Source: Polaribacter cellanae
Lineage (GTDB): Bacteria > Bacteroidota > Bacteroidia > Flavobacteriales > Flavobacteriaceae
Direction of reading: 5' to 3'
Length of the DNA stretch: 64,000 nt
NCBI RefSeq assembly: GCF_017569185.1
Contig: NZ_CP071869.1
Span: forward strand, 3,090,001 to 3,154,000
Positions 25,828-34,959 of the stretch are shown here, in pieces (the first letter of the stretch is position 1; each line of letters starts with the position of its first letter). Made by a program: the position numbers and the translations under genes. The notes under the pieces are model-generated. The model was not told the DNA's origin. It was given only the letters and a program-made list of their open reading frames with translations, and did no database searches.

Positions 25828-26334
25828 CTACCATTTCCCAACAGATGCATTAAAAATATCTTGTGTTACTCTTTCTAGAATCTCTTTAAAAGCAGTTTCT
25901 TTCACGCCGCCTGTTAGTTGTTGTCTTGCGGGATAATCAGAATAAAAAGAAAATTGTTTTTCGAAATTGTCTTTTTCTTCTAACTTATTTACATAGCGAA
26001 CATTTACAGTAATTGTTAATCTATTTTGTGCAGCCGTTTGTTGCGAAGTAGCACTCATAGGTGTAATTCTGTAACTTGTTATTTCTCCGCTAAAATATAA
26101 ATCTCCATTGGAAGATGTTGGTGTTAAATTCGTTTGTCTTGTAAATAAATCTTGTAGTTCTTGTGTTAATTGTTGACTTAGTTCGGGTTCGATTAACTGT
26201 GCTTGATTTTGAAAATAATCTACTTGTATTGTTTTAGCGTTTCCAACATTTCCGCCTGTAAACGAATAAGCTCCACAAGAAATTAATAGTGTAGAGCTAA
26301 CTATAAAAGCTACTATGTAAAGAATTTTTTTCAT
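25828..26334 (-). CDS. lptE: LPS assembly lipoprotein LptE
   Basis: A 168-residue lipoprotein; the lipobox is LLISC with the Cys at about residue 20, followed by GAYSFTGGNV, the family-typical opening. Further features are IEPELSQQLTQELQDLFTRQTNL, DLYFSGEITSYRITP, NRLTITVNVRYVN and the final TQDIFNASVGKW, matching LptE of Bacteroidota. LptE plugs the LptD barrel and helps deliver LPS to the outer leaflet. An ATG two codons earlier (26340) is also possible. It lies between the sigma54-type activator and the TPR protein; the heptamer array follows directly. Confidence 0.9.
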   Translation of the reverse strand: MKKILYIVAFIVSSTLLISCGAYSFTGGNVGNAKTIQVDYFQNQAQLIEPELSQQLTQELQDLFTRQTNLTPTSSNGDLYFSGEITSYRITPMSATSQQTAAQNRLTITVNVRYVNKLEEKDNFEKQFSFYSDYPARQQLTGGVKETAFKEILERVTQDIFNASVGKW

Positions 26335-26402
26335 ATTCATTTATTTAAAATTCAGGGTTTCAAGTTCGGTAAATTTTTAACTTTAAATATGAAATCTTGA
26401 AT

Positions 26403-27629
26403 TTACAAATCGTATTGTTTAATTTTTCTGTAAAGTGTTCTTTCTGAGATTCCTAATTCTTTAGCGGCTAATTTACGTTTATTGTTGTTTTTCTCTAAAG
26501 ATTTTTTAATCATTTCTATTTCTTTGTCCTGTAAAGATAAACTTTCGTCTTCTTCTATGGTCTCAATAAAATCATAATCTTTTTTAGGTGGTGTATTTTG
26601 TGGAATATTTAAAACTTCGATATCGTGTTCTTTTAACTCTTTATCGCTGTAAATTTTTTCTAATAAATGATGATTTTCTTCTTCGATTTCTTCAATATTG
26701 CCATTTTTTTTCATCAAGTCTAAAGTTAGTTTCTTTAAATCGTTAATGTCGTTACGCATATCAAAAAGAATTTTATACATAATATCTCTTTCAGAGGAAA
26801 AATCATTTTCTTTTTTACCACCAACAATTGCAGGTAAATTCCCAGAATTGTCGGGCAAGTATTGTTTTAATTTTGCAGCAGAAATATTTCTACTTTCTTC
26901 AATTACAGAAATTTGTTCTGCTAAATTTTTAAGCTGACGAATATTTCCAGGAAAACGATAATTTAATAATTCTTTTACAGCATTTTCATCTAAACGAATG
27001 GAAGGCATTCTGTATTTTTGAGCAAAATCCGAAGCAAATTTTCGGAACAATAAATGAATATCTTCATTACGTTCTCTTAAAGCAGGTAAATGAATTTCTA
27101 CTGTACTTAAACGATAATATAAATCTTCTCTAAATCTTTCTTTTTCAATTGCTTGATGCATGTTAACATTCGTGGCCGCAACAATTCTAACATTCGTTTT
27201 TTGTGTTGTGGAAGAACCTACTTTTATAAATTCACCATTTTCTAAAACTCTTAATAATCTTACTTGAGTGGTTAGTGGTAATTCTCCAACTTCATCCAAA
27301 AAAATGGTTCCACCATCTGCAACTTCAAAATACCCTTTTCTGTCTTGTGTTGCTCCTGTAAAAGCACCTTTTTCGTGTCCAAAAAGCTCACTGTCAATGG
27401 TTCCTTCTGGAATTGCACCACAGTTTACAGCAATGTATTTTGCATGTTTTCTATGTGATAAAGAATGAATTATTTTCGGAATACTTTCTTTACCAACACC
27501 ACTTTCTCCAGTGACCAAAACAGAAATATCTGTGGGCGCAACACGCACCGCTTTTTCTATGGCTCTGTTTAATTGAATATCGTTTCCGATAATTCCAAAA
27601 CGTTGTTTTATTGCTTGTAAGTTTTCCAT
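26403..27629 (-). CDS. Sigma54-interacting transcriptional regulator, no sensor domain
   Basis: A 408-residue AAA+ activator. Walker A is GESGVGKE (41-48), the sigma54-contact loop is GAFTGA (88-93), Walker B is GTIFLDEVGEL, and the arginine finger region is FREDLYYRLSTVEIHLPALRERNEDI. An acidic linker (about 275-360) precedes a Fis-type HTH (KRKLAAKELGISERTLYRKIKQ). There is no receiver, PAS or GAF domain, so activity must be controlled by level or by partners. I start at the second ATG (27629), which gives MENLQAIKQRFGIIGND. It lies between miaB and lptE on one strand. Targets are unknown. Confidence 0.93.
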   Translation of the reverse strand: MENLQAIKQRFGIIGNDIQLNRAIEKAVRVAPTDISVLVTGESGVGKESIPKIIHSLSHRKHAKYIAVNCGAIPEGTIDSELFGHEKGAFTGATQDRKGYFEVADGGTIFLDEVGELPLTTQVRLLRVLENGEFIKVGSSTTQKTNVRIVAATNVNMHQAIEKERFREDLYYRLSTVEIHLPALRERNEDIHLLFRKFASDFAQKYRMPSIRLDENAVKELLNYRFPGNIRQLKNLAEQISVIEESRNISAAKLKQYLPDNSGNLPAIVGGKKENDFSSERDIMYKILFDMRNDINDLKKLTLDLMKKNGNIEEIEEENHHLLEKIYSDKELKEHDIEVLNIPQNTPPKKDYDFIETIEEDESLSLQDKEIEMIKKSLEKNNNKRKLAAKELGISERTLYRKIKQYDL

Positions 27630-27753
27630 AAAAAGCTTCCTTTTAATTTCCTCCAAAGAGCGAAAACACTCTTGTTTTTTTCTTTACTAATTGAACTACC
27701 ATCATTTTTTCCTCAACAGTTCTCTCCCTTTTAGAAAGTGTTAGGGATGGGAT

Positions 27754-29208
27754 TTAATTATTATCAGAATACCCAACAGCAACTCCTTTTAAAGTCGCAG
27801 AAGTACAATCTTCAATTTTAACCATTACAAAATCTCCCAATTTATAATTTCCTTTTTCAAAAACAACAACTGTATTTTGTGTATTTCTACCTTTCCATTC
27901 ATTTGGGTTTTTCTTAGAAGTTCCCTCGATTAAAACCTCTTCTATTTTTCCTAAATGTTGTTGTGTTCTGTATAAAGCATGTTCTTGTTGTAAGTCGATA
28001 ACTTCCTTTAATCTGCGTTTTTTAACAGCAGGAGGAACATCATCCTCCATCTTTTTTCCTGCTAAAGTTCCAGGTCTTTCAGAATAAGCAAACATAAAAC
28101 CGAAATCGTATTTTACATACCTCATCAACTCTAAAGTATCTTGATGGTCTTGCTCTGTTTCACCACAAAAACCAACAATCATATCTTGCGATAAAGCCAT
28201 TCCTGGCACAATTTTAAAGATATTATCTACCAATTCCATGTATTCTTCACGCGTATGTTGTCTGTTCATGGCTTTTAACATGGTATTACTACCACTTTGT
28301 ACGGGTAAATGAATGTACTTACAAATGTTTTTGTGTTTTGCCATTACATGAATTACATCTAAACTCATATCTTGTGGGTTAGATGTAGAAAAGCGAAAAC
28401 GTGTTTTTGGAAATTTTGTAGCACACATATCTAACAATTCTGCAAAACCTACAGCAGTTGCTTGTGCTATTTCAGAAGCTTTGTTAAAATCTTTTTTTAA
28501 ACCACCTCCATACCAAAGAAAGCTGTCTACATTTTGTCCAAGCAACGTAATTTCCTTGTAATTTTGGTCGACCATAGATTGTATTTCCTCCAAAATACTC
28601 TTTGGGTCACGACTTCTTTCACGTCCACGAGTAAAAGGCACTACACAAAAAGTACACATATTATCGCAACCTCTTGTAATCGATACAAATGCAGAAACTC
28701 CGTTTGTATTTAAACGAACAGGCGAAACATCTCCATAGGTTTCTTCTTTCGATAAAATTACATTTACAGCGTCTCTACCCTCGCTAACTTCTTCTAATAA
28801 ATTGGGAATATCTCTGTATGCATCTGGTCCAACAACTAAATCAACAATTTTTTCTTCCTCTAAAAATTTCTCTTTCAAACGTTCTGCCATACAACCTAGA
28901 ACTCCAACTTTCATTTTTGGGTTTATGCGTTTTACCTTGTTGTATTTTTGCAAACGTTTACGAACTGTAGTTTCCGCTTTTTCGCGGATAGAGCAAGTAT
29001 TTACCAAAACTAAATCTGCCTCTTCTAAAATTTGCGTGGTATTATACCCTTGTTTATCTAAGATTGAAGCAACAATTTCACTGTCATTCATATTCATTTG
29101 ACAGCCATAACTTTCTATGAATAATTTCTTGGTATTTTCTATTTTATTTTCGGTTACAAGGGCTTTTCCTTGTATTCTTTCGTCGATAACTTTTTCGATT
29201 GGTTCCAT
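27754..29208 (-). CDS. miaB: tRNA-2-methylthio-N6-dimethylallyladenosine synthase
   Basis: A 484-residue radical-SAM methylthiotransferase that converts i6A37 to ms2i6A37 in tRNAs reading UNN codons. The N-terminal UPF0004 domain has its three cluster cysteines in SYGCQMN, VNTCSIREKA and VLGCMAERL; the radical SAM cysteines are in RGCDNMCTFCVVPFTRGRERSR; a C-terminal TRAM domain ends around DFVMVKIEDCTSATLKG. The ATG at 29208 is chosen over one ten codons upstream because it follows a good promoter. It is the first gene of the minus-strand cluster ending in secG. Confidence 0.96.
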   Translation of the reverse strand: MEPIEKVIDERIQGKALVTENKIENTKKLFIESYGCQMNMNDSEIVASILDKQGYNTTQILEEADLVLVNTCSIREKAETTVRKRLQKYNKVKRINPKMKVGVLGCMAERLKEKFLEEEKIVDLVVGPDAYRDIPNLLEEVSEGRDAVNVILSKEETYGDVSPVRLNTNGVSAFVSITRGCDNMCTFCVVPFTRGRERSRDPKSILEEIQSMVDQNYKEITLLGQNVDSFLWYGGGLKKDFNKASEIAQATAVGFAELLDMCATKFPKTRFRFSTSNPQDMSLDVIHVMAKHKNICKYIHLPVQSGSNTMLKAMNRQHTREEYMELVDNIFKIVPGMALSQDMIVGFCGETEQDHQDTLELMRYVKYDFGFMFAYSERPGTLAGKKMEDDVPPAVKKRRLKEVIDLQQEHALYRTQQHLGKIEEVLIEGTSKKNPNEWKGRNTQNTVVVFEKGNYKLGDFVMVKIEDCTSATLKGVAVGYSDNN

Positions 29209-29227
29209 ATTCAAAAAAAATGAATTG

Positions 29228-29261
29228 CAAATATACAACCAAAATTGAAATTTAGTGACAA
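29228..29261 (-). promoter_or_regulatory. Promoter of the miaB cluster
   Basis: On the minus strand TTG (29261-29259), a 23-base gap and TATATTTG (29235-29228), 20 bases before the miaB ATG. Both boxes match the Bacteroidota consensus exactly. Confidence 0.7.
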
Positions 29262-29383
29262 ATTGGCAGAAAACAAATGTAATTTTTATTGATAAATAGG
29301 TGTAAAATCTTAGATATATTTAAAGGATTTGTTATTTTTTACATAATTATTTATAGATTTTAGAATACAACAAAATTTTAAAG

Positions 29384-29759
29384 ATGAAGAAGCTTCTTGT
29401 TTTAGTACTTTTAATGCCTATAGTTTTTTGTAAAAGAAAAAAACAAAAAAGCTAAAAATAATATCTTATTTATTGTTAGACGACCAAGCATATGCTGGTT
29501 TTACACCATTCCAGATTCTTTTGGAGCCGGCGCTTTACTTGAGATAATAATTTATAATATGGGAAAAAGTTATTGGTTTGGGATGAAAAAATGGAGGTAA
29601 ATTAAACCCAAGATACTTATGTTGTTTACAACAATGTTTTACCAATTTTAGTGGAGGTAGCAGAACGACTAGATTCAACTACAAAGCATCTATTGAATTG
29701 TAAAAGAATTGGAGGCAGAATATACAAAATGGTATAAAAATAACTTTGGAAAATTTTAG
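29384..29759 (+). pseudogene. Decayed small exported-protein gene
   Basis: An ATG at 29384 opens with a lipoprotein-like leader MKKLLVLVLLMPIVFCKRKK but stops after 23 codons. Downstream, several frames each carry protein-like text: LDDQAYAGFTPFQIL, GAGALLEIIIYNMGKSYWFG, then YNNVLPILVEVAERLDSTTK, and finally KELEAEYTKWYKNNFGKF with a stop at 29757. At least three frame changes or stops would have to be repaired to join them. I do not recognise the family. It fills most of the 630-base gap between miaB and glpK; the rest shows nothing I can name. Confidence 0.6.
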
Positions 29760-29868
29760 AAATTCTTTTATTTTTAATTTTAAAATGAAATAAAACAACA
29801 CAAGTAAAGAATATTCATTCGAATAAAAACTTTAAATTTTAATTTCAAAACTTTTAACCCCACAGATT

Positions 29869-31365
29869 ATGAGCAAATATATTTTAGCATTAGACCAAGG
29901 AACTACAAGCTCAAGAGCTATTGTTTTTGATAAAGAAGGAAACATAAAATCTGTTGCTCAGAAAGAATTTACGCAGATTTTTCCAAAACCAGGTTGGGTA
30001 GAACACGATGCTGTAGAAATTTGGTCTACACAAGCAGGTGTTGCTGCAGAAGCAATTGCAAGTAAAGGTTTAGATATGGATAGTATTGCTGCGATTGGAA
30101 TTACAAATCAGCGAGAAACTGTTGTTGTTTGGGATAAAAACACGGGCAAGCCAGTCTATAACGCGATTGTTTGGCAAGACAAAAGAACCTCCGATTATTG
30201 TGATGAGCTAAAAGCAGCTGGAAAATCTAAAATGATTAAAGAAAAAACAGGTTTGGTAATCGATTCTTATTTTTCTGGAACAAAAGTAAAATGGATTCTC
30301 GATAATGTAGAAGGAGCTAGGAAAAAAGCAGAAAATGGAGACTTACTATTAGGAACTATCGATTCTTGGTTGGTTTGGAATTTTTCAAAAAAACAAAAAC
30401 ACATTACAGATGTAACCAATGCATCTAGAACCTTATTGTTTAATATTAATACTATGGCTTGGGATGATGAATTATTAGATTTACTAACAATCCCAAAATC
30501 GATGTTGCCAAAAGTAAAACAATCCAGCGAAATTTACGGACATACAAAATCTACTTTTTTCGATTGTAATATTCCTATTGCAGGAATTGCAGGAGACCAA
30601 CAAGCTGCACTTTTCGGACAAATGTGTACCCAAAAAGGAATGGTAAAAAACACTTATGGAACAGGTTGTTTTATGTTGATGAATATTGGTAACAAACCAA
30701 TTGTGTCAAAAAATAATTTATTAACCACAGTTGCTTGGAAAATCAATGGAAAAACAACCTACGCTTTCGAAGGAAGTGTTTTTATTGCAGGAGCAGCTGT
30801 TCAATGGTTAAGAGATGGTTTAAAAATTATTAGAAAATCATCGGAAGTAGAAGGTTTGGCAAATTCTGTGGAAGATTCAGATGGTGTTTATTTTGTGCCA
30901 TCTTTTGCAGGTTTGGGCGCTCCACATTGGAACCAAAAAGCACAAGGAACCCTATTTGGTTTAACAAGAGGTTCTACAGATGCACATATTGCAAGAGCAA
31001 CTTTAGATGCAATTGCATACCAATCTATGGACATTTTAAAAGCGATGGAAGCAGATGCAGAAACTACAATTAAAGAACTGCGAGTTGATGGTGGAGCAAC
31101 TGTAAACAATACATTAATGCAATTTCAATCGGATGTTTTAAATACAAAAACTGTAAGACCAAAAGTGGTAGAAACTACAGCAATGGGTGCTGCGTTTTTA
31201 GCAGGTTTGGCAGTTGGTTTCTGGGAAAATGAAAAAGAAATTCAAGAAATTTGGCAAATTGATGAAACTTTTACCCCTTCAGAAAAAAGAGAAAAAATTG
31301 ATAAGAATATAAAAGATTGGTACAGAGCAATTGCCGCTTTAGAATATTGGACAAAAACTAAATAA
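29869..31365 (+). CDS. glpK: Glycerol kinase
   Basis: A 498-residue FGGY-family kinase that phosphorylates glycerol to glycerol 3-phosphate. Signatures: [16 protein letters not shown] at the start (phosphate-binding), [59 protein letters not shown] (catalytic Asp), GTGCFMLMN, and [14 protein letters not shown] then [17 protein letters not shown]. Full length. glpF follows after 7 bases, so uptake and activation of glycerol are encoded together. No glpD or regulator is adjacent in this window. Confidence 0.97.
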   Translation: MSKYILALDQGTTSSRAIVFDKEGNIKSVAQKEFTQIFPKPGWVEHDAVEIWSTQAGVAAEAIASKGLDMDSIAAIGITNQRETVVVWDKNTGKPVYNAIVWQDKRTSDYCDELKAAGKSKMIKEKTGLVIDSYFSGTKVKWILDNVEGARKKAENGDLLLGTIDSWLVWNFSKKQKHITDVTNASRTLLFNINTMAWDDELLDLLTIPKSMLPKVKQSSEIYGHTKSTFFDCNIPIAGIAGDQQAALFGQMCTQKGMVKNTYGTGCFMLMNIGNKPIVSKNNLLTTVAWKINGKTTYAFEGSVFIAGAAVQWLRDGLKIIRKSSEVEGLANSVEDSDGVYFVPSFAGLGAPHWNQKAQGTLFGLTRGSTDAHIARATLDAIAYQSMDILKAMEADAETTIKELRVDGGATVNNTLMQFQSDVLNTKTVRPKVVETTAMGAAFLAGLAVGFWENEKEIQEIWQIDETFTPSEKREKIDKNIKDWYRAIAALEYWTKTK

Positions 31366-31372
31366 CATTTAT

Positions 31373-32113
31373 ATGACAGCATTTATAGCAGAATTAATAG
31401 GTACTTTTTTATTAATTCTTTTAGGCGGAGGCGTAGTTGCAAACGTAGTTTTAGAAAAAACAAAATCAAACGATTTAGGTTGGATGGTAATAACCACAGC
31501 TTGGGGTTTTGCTGTTTTTGTAGGAGTTTGTGTTGCAGGACCTTATAGTGGAGCACATTTAAACCCAGCAGTTAGTATTGGTTTGGCTATTGCAGGGAGA
31601 TTCGAATGGAACTTAGTTTTTAGTTATGTGATTGCTCAATTTATTGGAGCGATGTTGGGTTCTTTTTTAGTTTGGGTAGTTTATAGAGATCATTTTAAAG
31701 CAACAACAAATGGAGATTTAAAAAAAGCAGTTTTTTGTACTTCGCCAGCAATTCGAAATTTTTCGAGTAATTTAATTAGTGAAATTGTGGGTTGTTTTGT
31801 GTTGGTTTTTGTGGTTTTGTATTTTACAAATGCCAATTTAAACGATGTAAATAATGGACAAATACCAATAGGTTTAGGTTCCTTAGGAGCAATGCCTGTT
31901 GCTATTTTAGTTTGGGTAATTGGTTTGTCTTTGGGAGGTACAACTGGTTATGCCATTAATCCTGCAAGAGATTTAGGGCCAAGAATTGTACACGCAATTT
32001 TACCGATAAAAAATAAGGTTTCCAACGATTGGAGTTATTCTTGGATTCCTGTTGTTGGGCCAATTATTGGAGCTGTTTTAGCAGCTTGCTTATCAATTTT
32101 AATAAATAAATAA
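31373..32113 (+). CDS. glpF: Glycerol uptake facilitator (aquaglyceroporin)
   Basis: A 246-residue MIP channel with six membrane helices and two NPA half-helices: HLNPAVS (N64-A66) and INPARDLGPR (N196-A198). Asp at position 200 after the second NPA (NPARD) is the mark of glycerol facilitators as against strict water channels. It sits 7 bases after glpK in an evident two-gene operon. The following 297 bases to topA have no recognisable gene and only a promoter element close to topA. Confidence 0.95.
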   Translation: MTAFIAELIGTFLLILLGGGVVANVVLEKTKSNDLGWMVITTAWGFAVFVGVCVAGPYSGAHLNPAVSIGLAIAGRFEWNLVFSYVIAQFIGAMLGSFLVWVVYRDHFKATTNGDLKKAVFCTSPAIRNFSSNLISEIVGCFVLVFVVLYFTNANLNDVNNGQIPIGLGSLGAMPVAILVWVIGLSLGGTTGYAINPARDLGPRIVHAILPIKNKVSNDWSYSWIPVVGPIIGAVLAACLSILINK

Positions 32114-32349
32114 TAGCATAAGGATTTAAAAAATAATTAAGAGTAACTAAAAATCAAATAGCATTTTTTTATACAGAAAACGTCAATTATACACCATTCA
32201 TAAAAAAGGAAGAAGAATTTGTAAAACATCTAATTATTTAAGCAAAAAAACAGTAAAAAAACTCAAGAGAAAAGGTATAGTAAAGTGGTTTTTCTATACT
32301 TTTTTTGAAGTAAAAACACTTAAAAAAATATTAATAAAAAAAAACTACA

Positions 32350-32357
32350 TACTTTTG
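32350..32357 (+). promoter_or_regulatory. Candidate -7 element of topA
   Basis: TACTTTTG fits TAnnTTTG, 53 bases before the topA ATG. No TTG lies at the expected -33 spacing. Confidence 0.45.
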
Positions 32358-32410
32358 CAATCCAAAAACTTGCAATTTCGGTTGCGAGAATTACAACAAA
32401 AGAAAGATAC

Positions 32411-34921
32411 ATGGCAAAGAATTTAGTAATTGTAGAGTCACCAGCAAAAGCAAAAACAATCGAGAAGTTTCTTGGAAAAGATTTTCAAGTGGAATCGAGT
32501 TATGGGCATATTGCAGACTTGCCTTCCAAAGAATTAGGAATAGATGTTGAGGGTGATTTTAGCCCAAAATACATTGTTTCAGACGATAAAAAATCAGTCG
32601 TAAAAAAATTAAAAACACTTTCTAAAAAAGCAGACACTGTTTGGTTAGCAAGTGATGAGGATCGAGAAGGAGAAGCAATTGCCTGGCACTTAAAAGAGCA
32701 ATTAGACTTAAAAGATGAGAATACGAAACGTATCGTTTTTCATGAAATTACTAAAAACGCCATTTTAAAAGCAGTCGAAAACCCAAGAGATATCGACTAT
32801 AATATGGTAAATGCACAACAAGCACGTAGAGTTTTAGATAGACTTGTTGGGTACGAATTATCGCCAGTTTTATGGCGTAAAGTAAAAGGAGGCTTATCTG
32901 CAGGAAGAGTACAATCTGTTGCAGTGCGTTTAATCGTAGAAAGAGAACGAAGCATTCAAGAATTTAAAGCAGAAACACATTATAAAGTAGTTGCAGAATT
33001 TGCAAATAACGAAGGCAAAACTTTTAAAGCAACCATTCCAAAGAATTTCGATTCTAAAAAAGTAGCAGAAAGTTTTTTAAAATCGTGCGCAAAAGCAAAT
33101 TTTTCAATTGCAGATTTAACCAAAAAACCAGCAAAAAAATCTCCTGCACCACCATTTACAACTTCAACATTACAACAAGAAGCATCACGTAAATTAGGTT
33201 TTCCAGTAGGTAAAACCATGCAAGTCGCACAACGTTTGTACGAAGCCGGTTTAATTACGTATATGAGAACAGATAGTGTTAATTTATCTGTAGATGCAAG
33301 AAATGCTGCCGAAGAAGAAATTAGCAATTATTACGGAAAAGAATATAGCAAACAACGTGTTTTTAAGTCGAAATCGAAAGGAGCGCAAGAAGCGCACGAA
33401 GCGATTAGACCTACCAACATGAAAATGCATGCTATCGATACAGAATACGACCAAACAAGATTGTACGATTTAATTTGGAAGCGAACATTGGCTTCACAAA
33501 TGAGTGATGCACAATTAGAGCGTACAAATATTAAAATAGAAAACTCAGAAAACAGTAAAATTTTTACTGCAAATGGAGAGATGATAAAGTTTGATGGTTT
33601 CCTAAAAGTATATTTAGAAGGAACGGATAACGAAGAAGAAGAGCAAGCAGGAATGTTGCCAAACTTAAAGGTAAACGAATCTTTAGAATACAATTTTATA
33701 AACGCAACACAGCGTTTTACGAGTCCTCCTTATCGTTTTACAGAAGCATCTTTGGTAAAGCAATTAGAAGAATTAGGTATTGGAAGACCATCAACCTATG
33801 CACCAACAATTTCTACGGTTCAAAGAAGAGGTTATATAGAAAAAGGGCAGAATGAAGGAGTGGAGAGAGCATATCAGCAATTAATTTTGTCGAATGGAAA
33901 TGTAGAAACACAAACCTTAACAGAGAAAACCGGTTCAGATAAAAATAAATTAGTGCCTACAGATATTGGAAACATTGTAAACGATTTTTTAGTGGCGAAT
34001 TTCTCCAATATTTTAGATTTTGGTTTTACAGCTAAAGTGGAAAATTCTTTTGATGATATTTCTGAAGGAAATGAAAATTGGACAGAAATGATTAAAGGTT
34101 TCTACCACAAATTTCACGACAATGTAGAAGATGTAAAAGAAAATGCAGACAGAGAAAGTGGAGAACGTATTTTAGGAAAACACCCAGAATCTGGCAAAAC
34201 AGTTTTAGTGAGACTTGGAAAATTTGGACCCATTGCACAAATTGGTGCACCAGAAGACGAAGAAAAACAATTTGCAAGCTTAAATAAAGACCAAAATCTG
34301 GGAACCATAACCTTAGAAGAAGCATTAGAATTGTTCTTGCTTCCAAAAAAGTTAGGAACTTACGAAGGTGAAGAAGTAATCGTTTCAAACGGACGATTTG
34401 GACCTTACATTAAATTCGGAAGTATGTTTGTTTCGTTGGATAAAGGTGAAAATCCAATGGAGGTAGATTTAGAAAGAGCAGAAGAATTAATTGTGGCAAA
34501 ACAAAAAGCAGATGCGCCAATTTATTATTATGAAGATTTACCAGTGCAAAAAGGAGTGGGACGTTTTGGGCCTTTTATAAAATGGAACGGAATGTTTATC
34601 AACGTAAATAAAAAATACGATTTCGATAATCTTTCAGATGATGATATTGTTGAATTGATTGAAGTAAAGAAGCAGAAGGAGATTGATAAAGTAATACATA
34701 ATTGGGAAGATGTTGGTATTCGCGTAGAAAAAGCACGTTGGGGAAGATACAATGTTCTAAAAGGAAAAATTAAAATCGAGCTTCCTAAAACCACAGAAAT
34801 AGAAAAACTTTCTAAGGATGAAGCAGTTAAGATGATCGAAGCAAAAACGCCGAAGAAAAAAGCTACAAAAAAGAAAACCACAGCCAAAAAAACGACCAAG
34901 AAAACGACTAAGAAAAAGTAA
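32411..34921 (+). CDS. topA: DNA topoisomerase I (type IA)
   Basis: An 836-residue enzyme that relaxes negative supercoils. The Toprim domain shows VIVESPAKAKTIEKFLG and ASDEDREGEAIAWHL; the catalytic tyrosine is Y284 in GLITYMRTDS; VNAQQARRVLDRLVGYELSP and GIGRPSTYAPTISTVQRRGYI are also canonical. Instead of zinc ribbons, the C-terminal part has repeats of the GxFGPxxxxG type (GKFGPIAQIG, GRFGPYIKFG, GRFGPFIKWN). The end is a Lys/Thr-rich tail (KKKATKKKTTAKK...) likely to bind DNA. It is 38 bases before the arginase-fold gene, in the topA - arginase-like - gld order common in this group. Confidence 0.97.
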   Translation: MAKNLVIVESPAKAKTIEKFLGKDFQVESSYGHIADLPSKELGIDVEGDFSPKYIVSDDKKSVVKKLKTLSKKADTVWLASDEDREGEAIAWHLKEQLDLKDENTKRIVFHEITKNAILKAVENPRDIDYNMVNAQQARRVLDRLVGYELSPVLWRKVKGGLSAGRVQSVAVRLIVERERSIQEFKAETHYKVVAEFANNEGKTFKATIPKNFDSKKVAESFLKSCAKANFSIADLTKKPAKKSPAPPFTTSTLQQEASRKLGFPVGKTMQVAQRLYEAGLITYMRTDSVNLSVDARNAAEEEISNYYGKEYSKQRVFKSKSKGAQEAHEAIRPTNMKMHAIDTEYDQTRLYDLIWKRTLASQMSDAQLERTNIKIENSENSKIFTANGEMIKFDGFLKVYLEGTDNEEEEQAGMLPNLKVNESLEYNFINATQRFTSPPYRFTEASLVKQLEELGIGRPSTYAPTISTVQRRGYIEKGQNEGVERAYQQLILSNGNVETQTLTEKTGSDKNKLVPTDIGNIVNDFLVANFSNILDFGFTAKVENSFDDISEGNENWTEMIKGFYHKFHDNVEDVKENADRESGERILGKHPESGKTVLVRLGKFGPIAQIGAPEDEEKQFASLNKDQNLGTITLEEALELFLLPKKLGTYEGEEVIVSNGRFGPYIKFGSMFVSLDKGENPMEVDLERAEELIVAKQKADAPIYYYEDLPVQKGVGRFGPFIKWNGMFINVNKKYDFDNLSDDDIVELIEVKKQKEIDKVIHNWEDVGIRVEKARWGRYNVLKGKIKIELPKTTEIEKLSKDEAVKMIEAKTPKKKATKKKTTAKKTTKKTTKKK

Positions 34922-34959
34922 TGATTTTAGTATCTTGCATACTTTATTTAAAATAATTA

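Noticed and set aside
32114..32410. Small basic protein between glpF and topA
   Set aside because: The Lys/Arg-rich text has no start codon in a suitable place and stops in every frame within short distance.
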